From contig CP085629.1 of the NCBI GenBank assembly GCA_024704175.1, positions 3,286,001 to 3,350,000 of the forward strand: DNA of 64,000 nt, written 5' to 3'. The stretch's first letter is position 1. Every line of letters starts with the position of its first letter. Source of the DNA: Paenibacillus sp. P25 (GTDB lineage: Bacteria > Bacillota > Bacilli > Paenibacillales > NBRC-103111). This document shows positions 38,732 through 48,949 of the stretch, in pieces. A program made the translations under genes and the position numbers. The notes under the pieces are model-generated. The model had not been told where the DNA came from. It ran no database searches and worked only from the letters and a program-made list of their open reading frames with translations.

Positions 38732-39708
38732 TTAGCCGGTTTCCCCGATATGCAGCACCGCCTTTCCCCAAATGCTGCGGTCCATCAGGCGCCGGGCGAT
38801 TCTATCAATGTCCAGCCAGGAAGCTTCCTGCTGAATCGGAGGCCGAAGGGAACCCTCTTCCACCAGCACGGCCAGCCGGCTGAGATCGGCGGAAACGGAC
38901 CGGTGCCTTGCTTCGGCGTTCAGGAACAGCCCGTAGAGGGAGGTGCCGCCCCGCAAATAAAAATCCCGGGCTTCGAATTCCGTCGGCCGGTTCGAAGCAT
39001 TCCCGCACAGCACGCATACCCCGCCGGGTGCTAGCAGCTTCAGGGAAGACGCTAGGGATGCGCCGCCGACGGGCTCCAGGATCAGGTCATACGGTCCATA
39101 TTGCGCCGCGGCCGCCGGGTCGTCACTGGCCGCAATGTTCCGGATACCGCTTCGCTTCATGCTTTCCGCAAGTTCCGCTCTCCGGGTGAGAGCGGTGACC
39201 CGGGCGCCGGAGCGCACCGCCAGCTGACAAGCCAGCTGCCCCACGCCTCCCGAAGCGCCGGTGACCAGAACGGACTTGCCCAGCAGGTGTCCCCCCTTCT
39301 CGAGCCCGTATAAGGCGGTGAGCCCCGCAACCGGAAGGCAGGCCGCGTCGGCGAAAGAGACCGCATCCGGAATCGGTGCCAGCTGTGCTGTCGGCACGGC
39401 TACCCGCTCCGCCCACGCCCCCGATTCCATCAGCCCGACCACCCGGGTGCCCTGCGGAGGGCCCAAGCCGTCCGCGACCGCCTGTTCCACAACACCGGCA
39501 AGATCCCACCCGGGCCGCCAAGCCTTTCGGGACCCGAGAGCATTTCGCACTTCGCCTCCGTTCAGGGAAAAGGCTTTGACCTTGACAACCGCTTCGGAAG
39601 CGGAAGGATTCGGCCCTTCCACTTTACGGAGGATCAGCCTTCCCCCGCCTCGGGCTCGGCCACTACCGCTTTGATCGTTTCCCCTGAACTACGATTTTCC
39701 GTAATCAT
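38732..39708 (-). CDS. MDR-family NAD(P)H:quinone oxidoreductase/zinc-independent alcohol dehydrogenase (one frameshift)
   Basis: About 325 residues. The ATG at 39708 (MITENRSSGETIKAVV) follows AAGGAG. The GroES-like part has AVVKVKAFSLNGGEV and RPGWDLAGVVEQAV; the Rossmann motif is VLVTGASGGVGQLACQLAV, followed by DLILEPVGGASLASSLKLLA. It lacks the catalytic zinc Cys/His set, so it is quinone-oxidoreductase-like. The break at 39642-39646 (G5, G6 expected) is in the N-terminal strand. It is immediately followed upstream by the MMPL gene. Confidence 0.83.
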
Positions 39709-39720
39709 TGTCTCAGCTCC

Positions 39721-41923
39721 TTAAAGGATCGGATAGGACGGGCTCCTTGGCGCCGTCTCTTCGCCTTCTTTCATACCGTAACGATCCCACCACGCCGCCA
39801 GCGGCTTCGGCGCCCACCAGGCCCAGCGGCCCAGAAGCCGCATGCTGGCCGGAACCAACAGTCCGCGGACGATCGTCGCGTCAACGACAATGGCAATCAC
39901 AAGGCCTACGCCGATCATTTTCATCAGCGTCACATTCGAGAGAATGAACCCGCCGACGACAATGACCAAGAGAAGCGCGGCGCTCGTAATAATTTTCGCC
40001 GTCCGCTGAACGCCGAGCGCGACCGATTCGACCGGGTCGCCCGAACGGACCCATTCCTCCCGTACCCGGGAAAGCAGGAACACCTCATAGTCCATCGCAA
40101 GCCCGAACGCGATCGCGACGATAAGTACGGGGAAATTAATATCAACCGCACCCACCGGTACGAAGTTCAGCAGGCCATCCAGATAACCGTCCTGAAAAAT
40201 CAGCTTGATCGCACCGAACGAAGCGGACAGCGACAGCAGGTTCAGCAGAATCGACTTTAGCGGCAGGACGACGGAGCCGAACGCAAGGAACATAACGACA
40301 AAGGAAACGACAACGACGAACAGCGCCATCCAGGGCACCTTGAAATAACCATGTCCACAATGTCGACCCTGGAGGCCAGCATCCCCGTAAAGTACGCCTT
40401 CGATCCCGCCGGAGGCTCCTGGGCACGCAGCTCCTGTACCATATGGACCGCTTCGCGCGACATCGGATCGAACTTATAGTTCAGCGTCAGCCGCGCAAGC
40501 TGGCCGTTCGTGCCGGTGACCTTGGCCCCGGTGACGCCCTCGACAGCCGACAGCCGCTTCATATAGCTTTGCAGCGCCGCCTGGTATTCCGCCGAATCGG
40601 CCGCACCGGGAGCTTCAATGACACCTGTGACGATTTTGGCCGGGTCCGACTTAAACTTCTGCCCCATGATATTCGTCACAGCACGGGCATCCGCTCCGAC
40701 AGGCAGCACCCAGTCCCCGGGACGCGCCCAGTTCACGCCTAGAAACGGCAGGCCGAGAGCAACGAGGAGCAGGACAATTCCTGCGGTGGAAAGCATCGGT
40801 CTTCGCATCATGGCATGAGCCGCCCGGTACCACCGTCCGCGGGTCTCGCTTTGAACCCCCGCCCCGGACTTCCCGCCGCCGAACCCAGGGAGCGGCACCC
40901 GCAGGGAGTTGACCCGTTCACCGGCAAACCGGAGCATAACGGGAAGTACCGTCATCGAGCCGACTACCGCGAACAGCACCGTAAGCACGCCGCCGAAGCC
41001 CATGGACACCAGCGACCGCGAAGGGAATACGAGCAGACAAGCCAGCGATACGCCGACCGTCAGCCCCGAGAAGGCCACCGTTCGTCCGGCCGTAGCCATG
41101 GTTCGTTCCACCGCTTCGTCGACGGGTATTCCGGCAGCGAGCTCCTCGCGGAAGCGGTTCACCATAAACAGGGCGTAGTCGATAGCGAGTCCGAGCCCGA
41201 GAATGGTCACCACATTGATGACGAAAGTCGAGATCTCCGTAAAATAGGTTACCGCCCGCAGGGCCGCGAGTGAGCCGACCGCCACCACGATGCCGAGGAT
41301 GAGCGGAAGAGCCGCCGCCACTGCGCTGCGGAAAATGAAGACGAGGAGCAGCACGAGCAGCGGCATCGACAGCATTTCCGCGCGGGCGATATCCCGGCCG
41401 ATTTGCGCATTGACTTGTTCCGTCATCGGCGTCAGCCCGCCGAAGCGGACGGTCAGGCCGGCAACGTTCAAGTGTTCTTTGATGGCCTTGTACTCCTCGA
41501 CACGGACCCTATCGTCGTTTGATTTTAGCTGGATCGAAGCATAGGTAGCATGGCGGTCGCCGGAAACGAACGACTCGTCGCGGGTCGACCAATAAGAATC
41601 GAGCCGGACAACGCCATCGCGAGGTAGCTTAGACAACGCCTGCTGCACAGGGTCGGCAAAGGCAGGATCGTCGACGGCGGCACTCTCGCTCTCGTACAGT
41701 ACGACGACATCGGAGACATGGCGTCCAAGCGGACCTGCCAGAAGCTCGTCGGCGTAGCTGGATTCGCTGGTCGGATCGTCGAATCCGGCTCCCCGGTAAG
41801 CTGTCCGAAGACCCCCGCCCCCCAAACACCGGCAAAAATAACGAATGCGAGCGTAACGGCGATAATCCGCCATCTTCGCCTCACGGCCATCCGGCCCAAA
41901 GCGGCAAACCGGTTTTCTTTCAT
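39721..41923 (-). CDS. MMPL-family (YdfJ-type) RND membrane transporter (two frameshifts)
   Basis: About 735 residues with 11-12 helices in two repeats. First-half signatures: MPLLVLLLVFIFRSAVAAAL, ILGLGLAIDYALFMVNRFRE, TVAFSGLTVGVSLACLLVFP; second half: ALFVVVVSFVVMFLAFGSVV, VAIAFGLAMDYEVFLLSRVR, VGLVIAIVVDATIVRGLLVP. The Asp-Tyr pairs in helix 4/10 are the proton-relay positions. Breaks: 41791-41794 (G4, G5 expected) and 40343-40345 (T3, T4 expected). Exports lipids or hydrophobic drugs. Divergent from the TetR gene at 42112, its probable repressor. Confidence 0.88.
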
Positions 41924-41988
41924 TGCGCCTTCCTTCTTTCTGTTTCATTTTGTCATTTCTCCCCTCAGTATAATCGAAGTCATGAACG

Positions 41989-42021
41989 AAGTAAACTATT
42001 TTATATTTATTTAGTTAACTT
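41989..42021. promoter_or_regulatory. Candidate TetR operator between MMPL and TetR genes
   Basis: AAGTAAACTA (41989-41998) and TAGTTAACTT (42012-42021) form a 9-of-10 inverted repeat with a 13-base AT-rich spacer, centred between the two divergent starts. Confidence 0.45.
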
Positions 42022-42111
42022 TATTCGTTTTAGTTATTTTTAGTATATGTGATTGCTTTCGCTCCATTTGTGCTATACTGGTAGTTATTGAAGCACGTAG
42101 GAGGCGCCGTC

Positions 42112-42753
42112 ATGAAAAAGCTCGAAAACCAAAAAAGCTACATCGATAAAATCAAACCGGTCTTAAGAAAAAGCCGGTTCAGCCAAATCAACATGGACGA
42201 CATGGCCCGGCATATGGACATCAGCAAAGTGACGTTATATAAATATTTTTCATCCAAGGATGAGATCATTGAGATGTTCGTGGACCACTGTGTGGAGTTT
42301 CTCCGGAATGCGGACGGGGAGCCGCTGAACGAGGAGGTTCCTTTTGCCAAGCGGTTTCAGAAAACGTACGAGCAGTCGCTCAAATGCGTAATTTATGTGC
42401 CGGACATTCTTTTACAAGATCTGAGAGAGGTATATCCCGCTCTGTTCGATAAGCTGTTTATGGCCCAGCAAACCCGGTACAAGAACCTGCAGCGGTTCCT
42501 CGAGTCCGGGATGGACCACGGGGAATTCAACCGGATCAACGCCATGCTGTTCATCGTTCAGGACGAGGTGGTGCTCCGCCATATTGTCGATCCCGCCTTC
42601 TCCATCCAGTATGACCTGACCTTGAAGCAGTCGCTCCTTGATTTTTACACCTTGAAGAAGTATCAGATTTTTAAACCGGAGCTTCTGGCGAAAGCGGACG
42701 ATACGGAGCTTGAGGAACATATCACGCAAATTATTCAAACGATCTCCCGGTAA
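42112..42753 (+). CDS. TetR-family transcriptional regulator
   Basis: Intact, 213 residues. The ATG at 42112 follows AGGAGG by six bases; the ATG at 42088 lacks a site. The helix-turn-helix is FSQINMDDMARHMDISKVTL then YKYFSSKDEIIEMFVD. The C-terminal domain has no recognisable ligand class. Divergent from the MMPL transporter with an inverted repeat between, so a drug- or lipid-responsive repressor of that pump is likely. Confidence 0.88.
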   Translation: MKKLENQKSYIDKIKPVLRKSRFSQINMDDMARHMDISKVTLYKYFSSKDEIIEMFVDHCVEFLRNADGEPLNEEVPFAKRFQKTYEQSLKCVIYVPDILLQDLREVYPALFDKLFMAQQTRYKNLQRFLESGMDHGEFNRINAMLFIVQDEVVLRHIVDPAFSIQYDLTLKQSLLDFYTLKKYQIFKPELLAKADDTELEEHITQIIQTISR

Positions 42754-42759
42754 TGGAAA

Positions 42760-42805
42760 AAGCGTCTGTCCTGCAGAATCGATCTGCAGGACAGACGCTT
42801 TTTGA
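42760..42805. terminator. Bidirectional terminator after the TetR gene
   Basis: GCGTCTGTCCTGCAG/CTGCAGGACAGACGC stem, 15 perfect pairs, flanked by AAAAA and TTTTT, between converging tetR and panE. Confidence 0.92.
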
Positions 42806-42880
42806 TAATGGCTGGCAGGCGGCCGGCTTACCGCGTTATCTTTCGACGATCTTCCGGTGGTTCTTCGCCGTCCCCCACCC

Positions 42881-43799
42881 TTAAAGGGCTCCGTTTCTAT
42901 ATGGATGCAGCAAGGCATGGACGGTACGTATGCAGGGGACGGGAATGCCGTGCTTCTCCCCTACGCGGACGGCGTAGCCTTGCAGATTCTCAAGCTCCAG
43001 CGGCATGCCTTTGACGAGGTCCCTGTGCATGGAGGACGTCATAGTCTTAGGCGCGTTCTCGTACCGTCCCATAATCCGGCTGTGGATATCGTCCGTGACC
43101 GGGATGCCTTCCGCCCGGGCCAGCCGCACCATCTCCTCCAGCATATCCCGCAAATATCGGGAAGCGGCTTCATCCGCCAAAATGTCCCCGAGCGGCTTTC
43201 TCACAGCCGCTGTCATTCCGCTCAGCACGTTGAGAAACATATATTTTTCCCACATGTCCCGCCGGATGTTATCGCTTAAGGTGGCTTTAAAACCGCAAGG
43301 CTCCAGCGTTTGAAGAAGCCGCTCCGCGAAGTCCGCGTTTTCTTGAGACAACGGTCCGAATACGAGCTCCTGCATCGGGCTCGTCTGCACAATCTGCCCG
43401 TCCTCATCCAAAGTCGATTCGACATAGCTGAGTCCGCCCAGAACGGCCCCGCTTCCATAACGCTCCGCCAAACGGTCGACCGCTTCGATTCCGTTCAGAA
43501 GAGGAATGACCTTCGAGCCTTGGGCCACCCACGTATCCAGCGCCGGCGGCGTGCCCTCCAGCTGATAGGCTTTGACGGCTACCAGAACAGCCTCCGGTCC
43601 TTCAATCTCCTCCGGGCTCGCGGCCAGCGCTGGACGAACGGTGAAATCGCCGTGCACGCTTCGTATCCGCGACCCTTGTTCACTGAGTTGCCGGTATCTC
43701 CTGTCCCTCACTAAGAATCGGACCGGAACGCCGGCTTTCACCATTTTACCTCCGAAATATCCGCCGACGGCACCGGCTCCGACAAACACAATATTCATT
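42881..43799 (-). CDS. panE: 2-dehydropantoate 2-reductase
   Basis: Intact, 305 residues. N-terminal NADP Rossmann motif MNIVFVGAGAVGGYFGGKMV; the ApbA C-terminal domain includes the catalytic Lys in RRDMWEKYMFLNVLSGMTA and the substrate Ser/Asn region PKTMTSSMHRDLVKGMPLEL followed by ENLQGYAVR. Reduces ketopantoate to pantoate for coenzyme A synthesis. Many Firmicute paralogues of this family have unknown substrates, and no pan genes are adjacent, so the biosynthetic role is likely but not certain. Good GGGGAGG site before the ATG at 43799. Confidence 0.87.
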
Positions 43800-43919
43800 C
43801 CTAATCGACCTCCCCGTTTTTCTTGTGTCTTTATTGTAATTCCCTCCTGGTATATTGTAAAATGATTACCAATAATCACATTATCACTGAAAGTGATATC
43901 GCAGAGGAGGCTGCTTTCA

Positions 43920-44021
43920 TTGGAGCTCTCGGACCTTCATATCTTCACGGCGGTGTTCGAGGAAGGCAATTTATCCCGCGCCGCCCTGCGCCTGGGCTAC
44001 GTTCAGGTATGCTTCAACTAG
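43920..44021 (+). pseudogene. Truncated LysR-family regulator (N-terminal remnant)
   Basis: A GAGGAGG site precedes a TTG at 43920. The 33 codons read LELSDLHIFTAVFEEGNLSR then AALRLGYVQ, the canonical LysR opening up to the turn of its helix-turn-helix, then VCFN and a stop. Nothing else of a LysR protein follows: the opposite strand already encodes the tail of the kinase gene. The remnant is divergent from panE and may once have controlled it. It looks like a deletion or rearrangement endpoint rather than a base-calling error, since no frame continues the homology. Confidence 0.65.
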
Positions 44022-44506
44022 CGGCCCGATCTCTTCCGTGCTCTTGACGACATGCCTCTTGTCCGAAAAACCTGCGGGTCAATTCCATGATTTTATGGAG
44101 ATCTTCTTTATCGTAACCGGCGTTCCATTTGAAAATCATTTTGCACACATTCCCGAGCGACTGCTTGTAGTTCCACTCTTCCAGTCCCAGTCGGGTTCGG
44201 ACGAATCTTCGGACGACCCTGAAATCCCTTACATACTTGTTAAGCCGGACAATGAAGATCAGATCCGCTTGTTCAAAGCTCTCAAGTCCCCATTTAAAAT
44301 GAACGCCTTCCACGACCCACGATTCCTGATTCACAATCTCGCGCAGCTTCGCGTCGCGAACCTCCACCGGGTATCTTGCATTCTCCTTGCTCCTGTCCCA
44401 AACCAGATTATCGAGCTCATAACCGGGGATTTTGTACCTCTGAGCCAGCTCTTTGCAAACGGTGGATTTTCCGCTGACCGCAGGGGCCGATAATCCGAAT
44501 TTTCAT
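43971..44506 (-). CDS. FlaR-like P-loop kinase (DNA topology modulation protein family), two frameshifts
   Basis: About 175 residues. Starts MKIRIIGPCG at 44506; the Walker A motif GPCGSGKST appears after removing one base near 44475, followed by VCKELAQRYKIPGYELDNLV. Core: SWVVEGVHFKWGLESFEQAD, LIFIVRLNKYVRDFRVVRRF. A second break at 44066-44070 (T5, T4 expected) recovers the usual end FSDKRHVVKSTEEIGPLVEA. Without it the frame ends at 44014. Nucleotide-kinase-like fold, substrate unknown. Its last codons overlap the LysR remnant on the other strand. Confidence 0.72.
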
Positions 44507-44547
44507 CTTCCCGAACCCCCATCGTTCCGATCCTTTGCTTGGGTCGC

Positions 44548-45296
44548 TTACTTCCTCGCTATGATCATAAACCGCTCTTCATTCGTCCGGATCCCTTGGT
44601 CCGTCCGGTTCTCCTGCACGAACTTCTCAAGGATGGCAAAATCCGCTTCATTTTCTCCAAAATGCGGGATGATCGGCGTGTGGCGCAGCAGAAAAATCAG
44701 GTCCTCCGCCGTTTCGTAGTAAGCCGCCGCGTTATAGGCAAACGCCCGGACCTCGCGAAATCCTGCGGCCTGAAGCTCTTCCGTATACCGGCTCCGATGC
44801 GTGCCTCCCTTGATTCCGTAGGACTGCCCTCTCCCGAATGCCATCTTCAAATTATATTTATCCTCTTCCCCCACCTGCTGGGTAAGATATACGCCTCCTT
44901 CCTTCAGCACCCTTGCCGTTTCTGGGGCCGAGAAGGGACAATGGCGATTCGATATAACGTCAAAGAAGCCCCCCGGGAATTCCAGCCGCTCCGCCTCCAT
45001 TGGCAGAAAACGCACGTTGCCGGCCTGCGAAGCAAGCAAATTCGCTTGAGCCGTCCGGATCATGCCCGCCGCACTGTCAATCCCCACGGCCAGGTGCACG
45101 GCATCCGCTATGGCAAGCATCGCCTCTCCCCGCCGGTCCCGATGTCGAGCAGCAGGTCCGATCGTCTGCACCGTTTGCGCACCTCCCCGTAAAAATCCCA
45201 CTCCCGTCCTACGACCCTGCACTTCAGTTTACTGAAATCCCAGCCGTTTAAGGCCCCGACCCTCTCGTAAAAGCTCTTGTACTGCGTGGCATCCAT
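44548..45296 (-). CDS. Class I SAM-dependent methyltransferase (one frameshift)
   Basis: About 248 residues. Start at 45296 (MDATQYKSFYERVGALNGWD). The SAM-binding motif is LLLDIGTGGGEAMLAIAD once the run at 45128-45131 (G4 on the coding strand, G5 expected) is corrected; then AVGIDSAAGMIRTAQANL, FDVISNRHCPF and RVLKEGGVYLTQQVGEEDKY. Small-molecule type methyltransferase, substrate unknown. It precedes the kinase gene on the same strand. Confidence 0.85.
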
Positions 45297-45337
45297 AGGC
45301 CCGCTCCGCTCCCTTTCATTGCTTTGCCGCTCCGTTA

Positions 45338-46758
45338 TTATTCCTGTCTTCCTTGCAAAACAAGGGGCTCCGTCGACCATCCGACATTCGCCTCCATCCG
45401 CAAGTTCAGCCGCTCCTCTTCAAAATCGAAGGTCAGCGTATGGGTGAACGGGGTTTCCACAAACCTCCACTCCATGACGAACTTCTCCGGCCCCTCCCAC
45501 TTGCCGCTTGCAAGGATACGGGACGAAGGATGGATGTGCCTGATCTCCCCTTCTGTCCGGCGGCCGATGCCGCACAGGAGCTCCGCCTCCTCTTCCCCAT
45601 ACCACAGCTTAAGGATGCAATCGCTCTCGCCGAATCGCAGCTCTACCGCCCGCACGTTCCGGGCGTTGTCCTCCAGGAGGTAGCGTCTGCCCGATACCCT
45701 CTCCGCCGCAGGCGGCACGATACCGGAACCGAGCGGCGGGTATGCAAGAGAAGCGAGCTTTTCCTTCAATTTCGCCTGTTCCCCCTCATTCTCGGGCAGA
45801 GGAGCGTCCGACAGGGCCGGCAGTAAAAATTCCCACACCGCATTCAGCACAGCCTGCATGTCGCCCGTCCCCGCCGTCATGGCAATGACCGCCTCCTGCT
45901 CCGGCAGGACCACGCAAAACTGCCCGAACGCGCCGTCTCCGCGGTAAGCGCCGTGGCGGCAGCGCCAAAATTGGTACCCGTAGCCCTGCTTCCAGTCGCT
46001 GTCCCCGCCGTCTCCGTTGGATACCTGAAAAGCGGTGGCTTCACGGATCCACGCTTCGGGCAGCGACCGTACGCCGTTCCATACACCCTCCTGCACATAC
46101 AGCTGCCCGAAGCGGGCGATATCCTCGGTCTTCAGATTCAGACCCCAGCCTCCGGTATTGATTCCGCGCGGACACGTATCCCAAGCGCTTCCCCGAATGC
46201 CAAGGGGTTCGAACAGACGCGGCTGCAGATAATCGTGAAGCTTCTGCCCTGACAGCGTTTGCACAATGGCCGACAGCATATAAGTTGCGCCGTTATTGTA
46301 TACGAAATGCGTACCGGGTTCATGCTCCACCGGCGGCTCCAGAAAGGCCTGGACCCAATCGCCGTCCTCCCGCTCGCGGAGCGCGCCCGTCGTATCCTTG
46401 GCATGCCCGGTCGACATAGAGAGCAGGTGTTTGACCTTCATTTTGCTTAAGTTGGCGTCCGGGACCGCCCTTTCCGGGAAGAAGGATACAACAGCATCCT
46501 CTACGGTAAGCGACCCTTCCGAGACCGCGAGGCCGATAGCGGTGGAAGTGAAGCTCTTGCTCAGCGAAAACATCATGTGCGGGATGTCAGGGCCGTACGG
46601 CGCCCACCAGGCCTCCGCCGCAACCTGGCCGCGGCGCAGCAGCATGAAGCTGTGCAGACCCAGCCCGCGGGCATCGGCCGCTTCCAGAAAAGCGGTTACA
46701 GAAGAGGAAGGGATGCCTGCCGCTTCGGGCAGCGTGCGAGGTAAAGAATCGATCCCAT
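45338..46758 (-). CDS. Serine hydrolase, class C beta-lactamase/esterase family
   Basis: About 472 residues. Nucleophile motif SLSKS (SxxK) in HMMFSLSKSFTSTAIGLAVS, and the YxN motif in FVYNNGATYMLSAIVQTLSG. After the catalytic domain come QGYGYQFWRCRHGAYRGDGA and a beta-rich C-terminal domain with FVETPFTHTLTFDFEEERLN. The N-terminus reads back to LPRTLPEAAGIPSSSVTAF; the probable start is the ATG at 46758, which needs one extra G in the following GGG to be in frame. No signal peptide, so probably cytoplasmic. An esterase or peptidase is more likely than a resistance enzyme. Confidence 0.82.
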
Positions 46759-46868
46759 TATACCAGCAAAACGCTTCACGATATATACCAATCTATGAGC
46801 CCGCCCACACGCAATGGTATAGAGATTCATAGAATAGATTAGTAAGAAAAGCAGAAAGGAGGATCTCC

Positions 46869-47111
46869 ATGTCCGCCCACGACAACTATCGGATTTGCAA
46901 AAAATATATGAACCGCCATGTCGCCGTCACCACCAGATACGGCCAGGTCTATCAAGGCCAAATCATCAAAGTGGACTCCAAGCACGTCTATCTTAAGGTT
47001 GACCCGTACCACGCCCGCCATTGCGCCCGCACCTCGGCCTTCTTCTTCCCCGGCGCTTTTATTATCCCGCTCGTCTTGTTCGATTTGCTTGCGATTGCGC
47101 TGCTCTTTTAA
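46869..47111 (+). CDS. Small Sm-like membrane protein
   Basis: Intact, 80 residues, AAAGGAGG site. The N-terminal half has the beta pattern of an Sm-like fold (HVAVTTRYGQVYQGQIIKVD then SKHVYLKVDP); the C-terminal half is one hydrophobic segment (FFPGAFIIPLVLFDLLAIAL). I do not know a named family. A terminator follows at 47126. It faces the serine hydrolase gene head to head. Confidence 0.65.
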   Translation: MSAHDNYRICKKYMNRHVAVTTRYGQVYQGQIIKVDSKHVYLKVDPYHARHCARTSAFFFPGAFIIPLVLFDLLAIALLF

Positions 47112-47125
47112 TGACGGAAAAGATC

Positions 47126-47168
47126 GGCACCGGTTTACCTTCATGGATGAAGGCCGGTGCTTTTTTCT
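47126..47168 (+). terminator. Terminator after the small membrane protein gene
   Basis: GCACCGG/CCGGTGC stem with an inner TACCTTCAT/ATGAAGG pairing and six T. Confidence 0.85.
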
Positions 47169-47280
47169 TTCATTGATCCTGCCGCCTTCCCGGTATAGGA
47201 TACACACCTGAGCTGAGACGAACCTTGTTCAAAAAATAACATTGTTTGATTTTATAATCGATATATATTATTCGCTGATT

Positions 47281-47317
47281 TTTAAAAAAAAGCCTGCGTG
47301 ATCTCTCACGCAAGCTT
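47281..47317 (-). terminator. Terminator after the DHA2 exporter gene
   Basis: TGCGTGA/TCACGCA stem extended by GC/GC with eight T on the minus strand, overlapping the stop codon region at 47316. Confidence 0.8.
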
Positions 47318-48847
47318 AGGCGACCATTAGGCCTTGGACGGATTTAGTCTTATCCGTTTGTACGCCCCCCAGCTTGCCCTTGCCGAGGAACAAGCTTGCC
47401 GCCAGGGCAGCCGATATGACGAACAGCGTGATGATCAAGACATGCTGCACGCCATAATGATAAATCTCCCGCATTCTCTCAAACAGAGGCCCCGATAAGT
47501 CGCCGGTCAACCGTCCATCCAGCGCCCTCTGAATTTCCCGGCTTTCTTCCTGCGCCAGGCCGGGCTTCAACTGCGTGAACCGGCCGGTCTGCGGAAGAGG
47601 ACAGCACGCCTCCCAGAAGACTGACGGCCAACGCCGCACCGAGCTGGGAGATCAGCGAAACCAGTCGCCGTCGCGCTGCCGATATCCTCCTTATTCACCT
47701 GCTCCTGCACGACGGTTTCCTTCCCCATCATGACGACGCCGATGCCCAGGCCCGCGATGAATACATAGACGTAAGGCAGAACCGCACTCCCGTTCAGCGG
47801 CAAGGCTGCGAGAAGAGCGAAGCCCACGGCGGCCATGCACAGAGACACCGCGAACAGAAGGCGGTAGCTCACCTTCGCGACCAGAAAGGCGAAGACAAGC
47901 CCCGAAACGACGGCCCCCAGTGCCAGCGGAGTCATCAGATAGCCTGCGGCCGCCGGAGAGAAGCCCAGCACATTCTGGGCATAAAAAGGCAGATAGGTCA
48001 GAACGCCGAATGTCCCGAAGCTCACGCAAAAGGCAAGCACACTCACGATGGCCACCACACGGCGCTTGAACACGTACAACGGTAAAACCGGCTGCTCCGC
48101 CTTCAGCTCGACCCGGATAAAGAGCCCCAGCAGCAAAAGTCCGCCGACGGCCAGGACCCATGTCACCGGCGATTCCCATGCAGGGCCGGGGTTGATCCCG
48201 TCACCCACCCTGACAGCCGTAAGCATAAGCGGAATCAGCCCCGCGGGAAGCAGCAACGCACCGGCTAAGTCCAATCTTTCCCGGTTCTCCGACGCGGATT
48301 CCTTAAGACCAACGGCGATGAACAAGGCGGCTGTCAGCCCGAACGGCAGATTCATATAAAAGATCCAGCGCCAATCCGCATACTGCGTCAGCGACCCGCC
48401 GACCGCCGGCCCGACGGTCGTAACGATGACATATAAACTGCCGAACAAGCCTTGAATTCTGGCCCGCCGCTCCAGAGGAAACAAATCCGCAACGATCACG
48501 CTGGCAAGCGGAATGAGTCCCGCCCCTCCGAGGCCTTGCACCGCCCTGAAGACGAGCAGCATCGGCATCGAACCGGCAAAGCCGCTGAGCGTCGAGCCCG
48601 CCAGAAACATACCGAGAGCGCATAAATAGATTCGTTTTCTCCCGTACAAATCCGCCAGCTTTCCCATGATCGGCAAACCGGCGGCAAGCGCAAGCAGGTA
48701 AATCCCTGAGACCCAGCCGTATAACGCCAGACCCCCTAGCTCCCGGACGATGGCCGGCATCGCCGTGCCGATGATCGTTTCATCCATTTCCGTAAATAGC
48801 GGCCCGAAGAACAGGCCGGTGACCACGAACTTTTTCTTGCTTTCCAA
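47316..48847 (-). CDS. DHA2-family MFS drug exporter, EmrB/QacA type (two frameshifts)
   Basis: About 510 residues and 14 helices. Family motifs: D1 in LFTEMDETIIGTAMPAIVRE, motif A GKLADLYGRKRIYL, motif C region GSLYVIVTTVGPAVGGSLTQ, and QGLGGAGLIPLASVIVADLF. The C-terminal part (VSLISQLGAALAVSLLGGVL and the extracytoplasmic loop, then HVLIITLFVISAALAASLFL) is in other frames, breaks near 47655 and 47590. A TTG start at 48847 follows GGAAGGGG. A 20-residue leader peptide and a hairpin over the ribosome-binding site lie just upstream. Proton-driven multidrug efflux. Confidence 0.87.
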
Positions 48848-48855
48848 AATGGTTA

Positions 48856-48877
48856 CCCCTTCCCTGCTGGAGGGGAA
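48856..48877 (-). promoter_or_regulatory. Hairpin overlapping the DHA2 exporter ribosome-binding site
   Basis: On the minus strand TTCCCCT pairs with AGGGG or GGGAA of the GGAAGGGG site, loop CCAGCAGG. Folding would hide the ribosome-binding site of the exporter gene just after the leader peptide stop. Confidence 0.45.
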
Positions 48878-48886
48878 TCGCACAGT

Positions 48887-48949
48887 TTACAGGGCGATGA
48901 TGTGTCTCTCCCCTAAGTTTTGTGCCCACTCGGTTATGCCGTACCTCAT
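48887..48949 (-). CDS. Candidate 20-residue leader peptide upstream of the DHA2 exporter
   Basis: ATG at 48949 with a strong GGAGG six bases upstream; 20 codons (MRYGITEWAQNLGERHIIAL) and TAA at 48887. It ends 40 bases before the exporter start, and the hairpin at 48856-48877 covers the exporter's ribosome-binding site. This is the layout of translation-attenuation leaders that control resistance genes (erm, cat, bmrCD type). Not a known family; expression is inferred from the ribosome-binding site alone. Confidence 0.45.
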   Translation of the reverse strand: MRYGITEWAQNLGERHIIAL

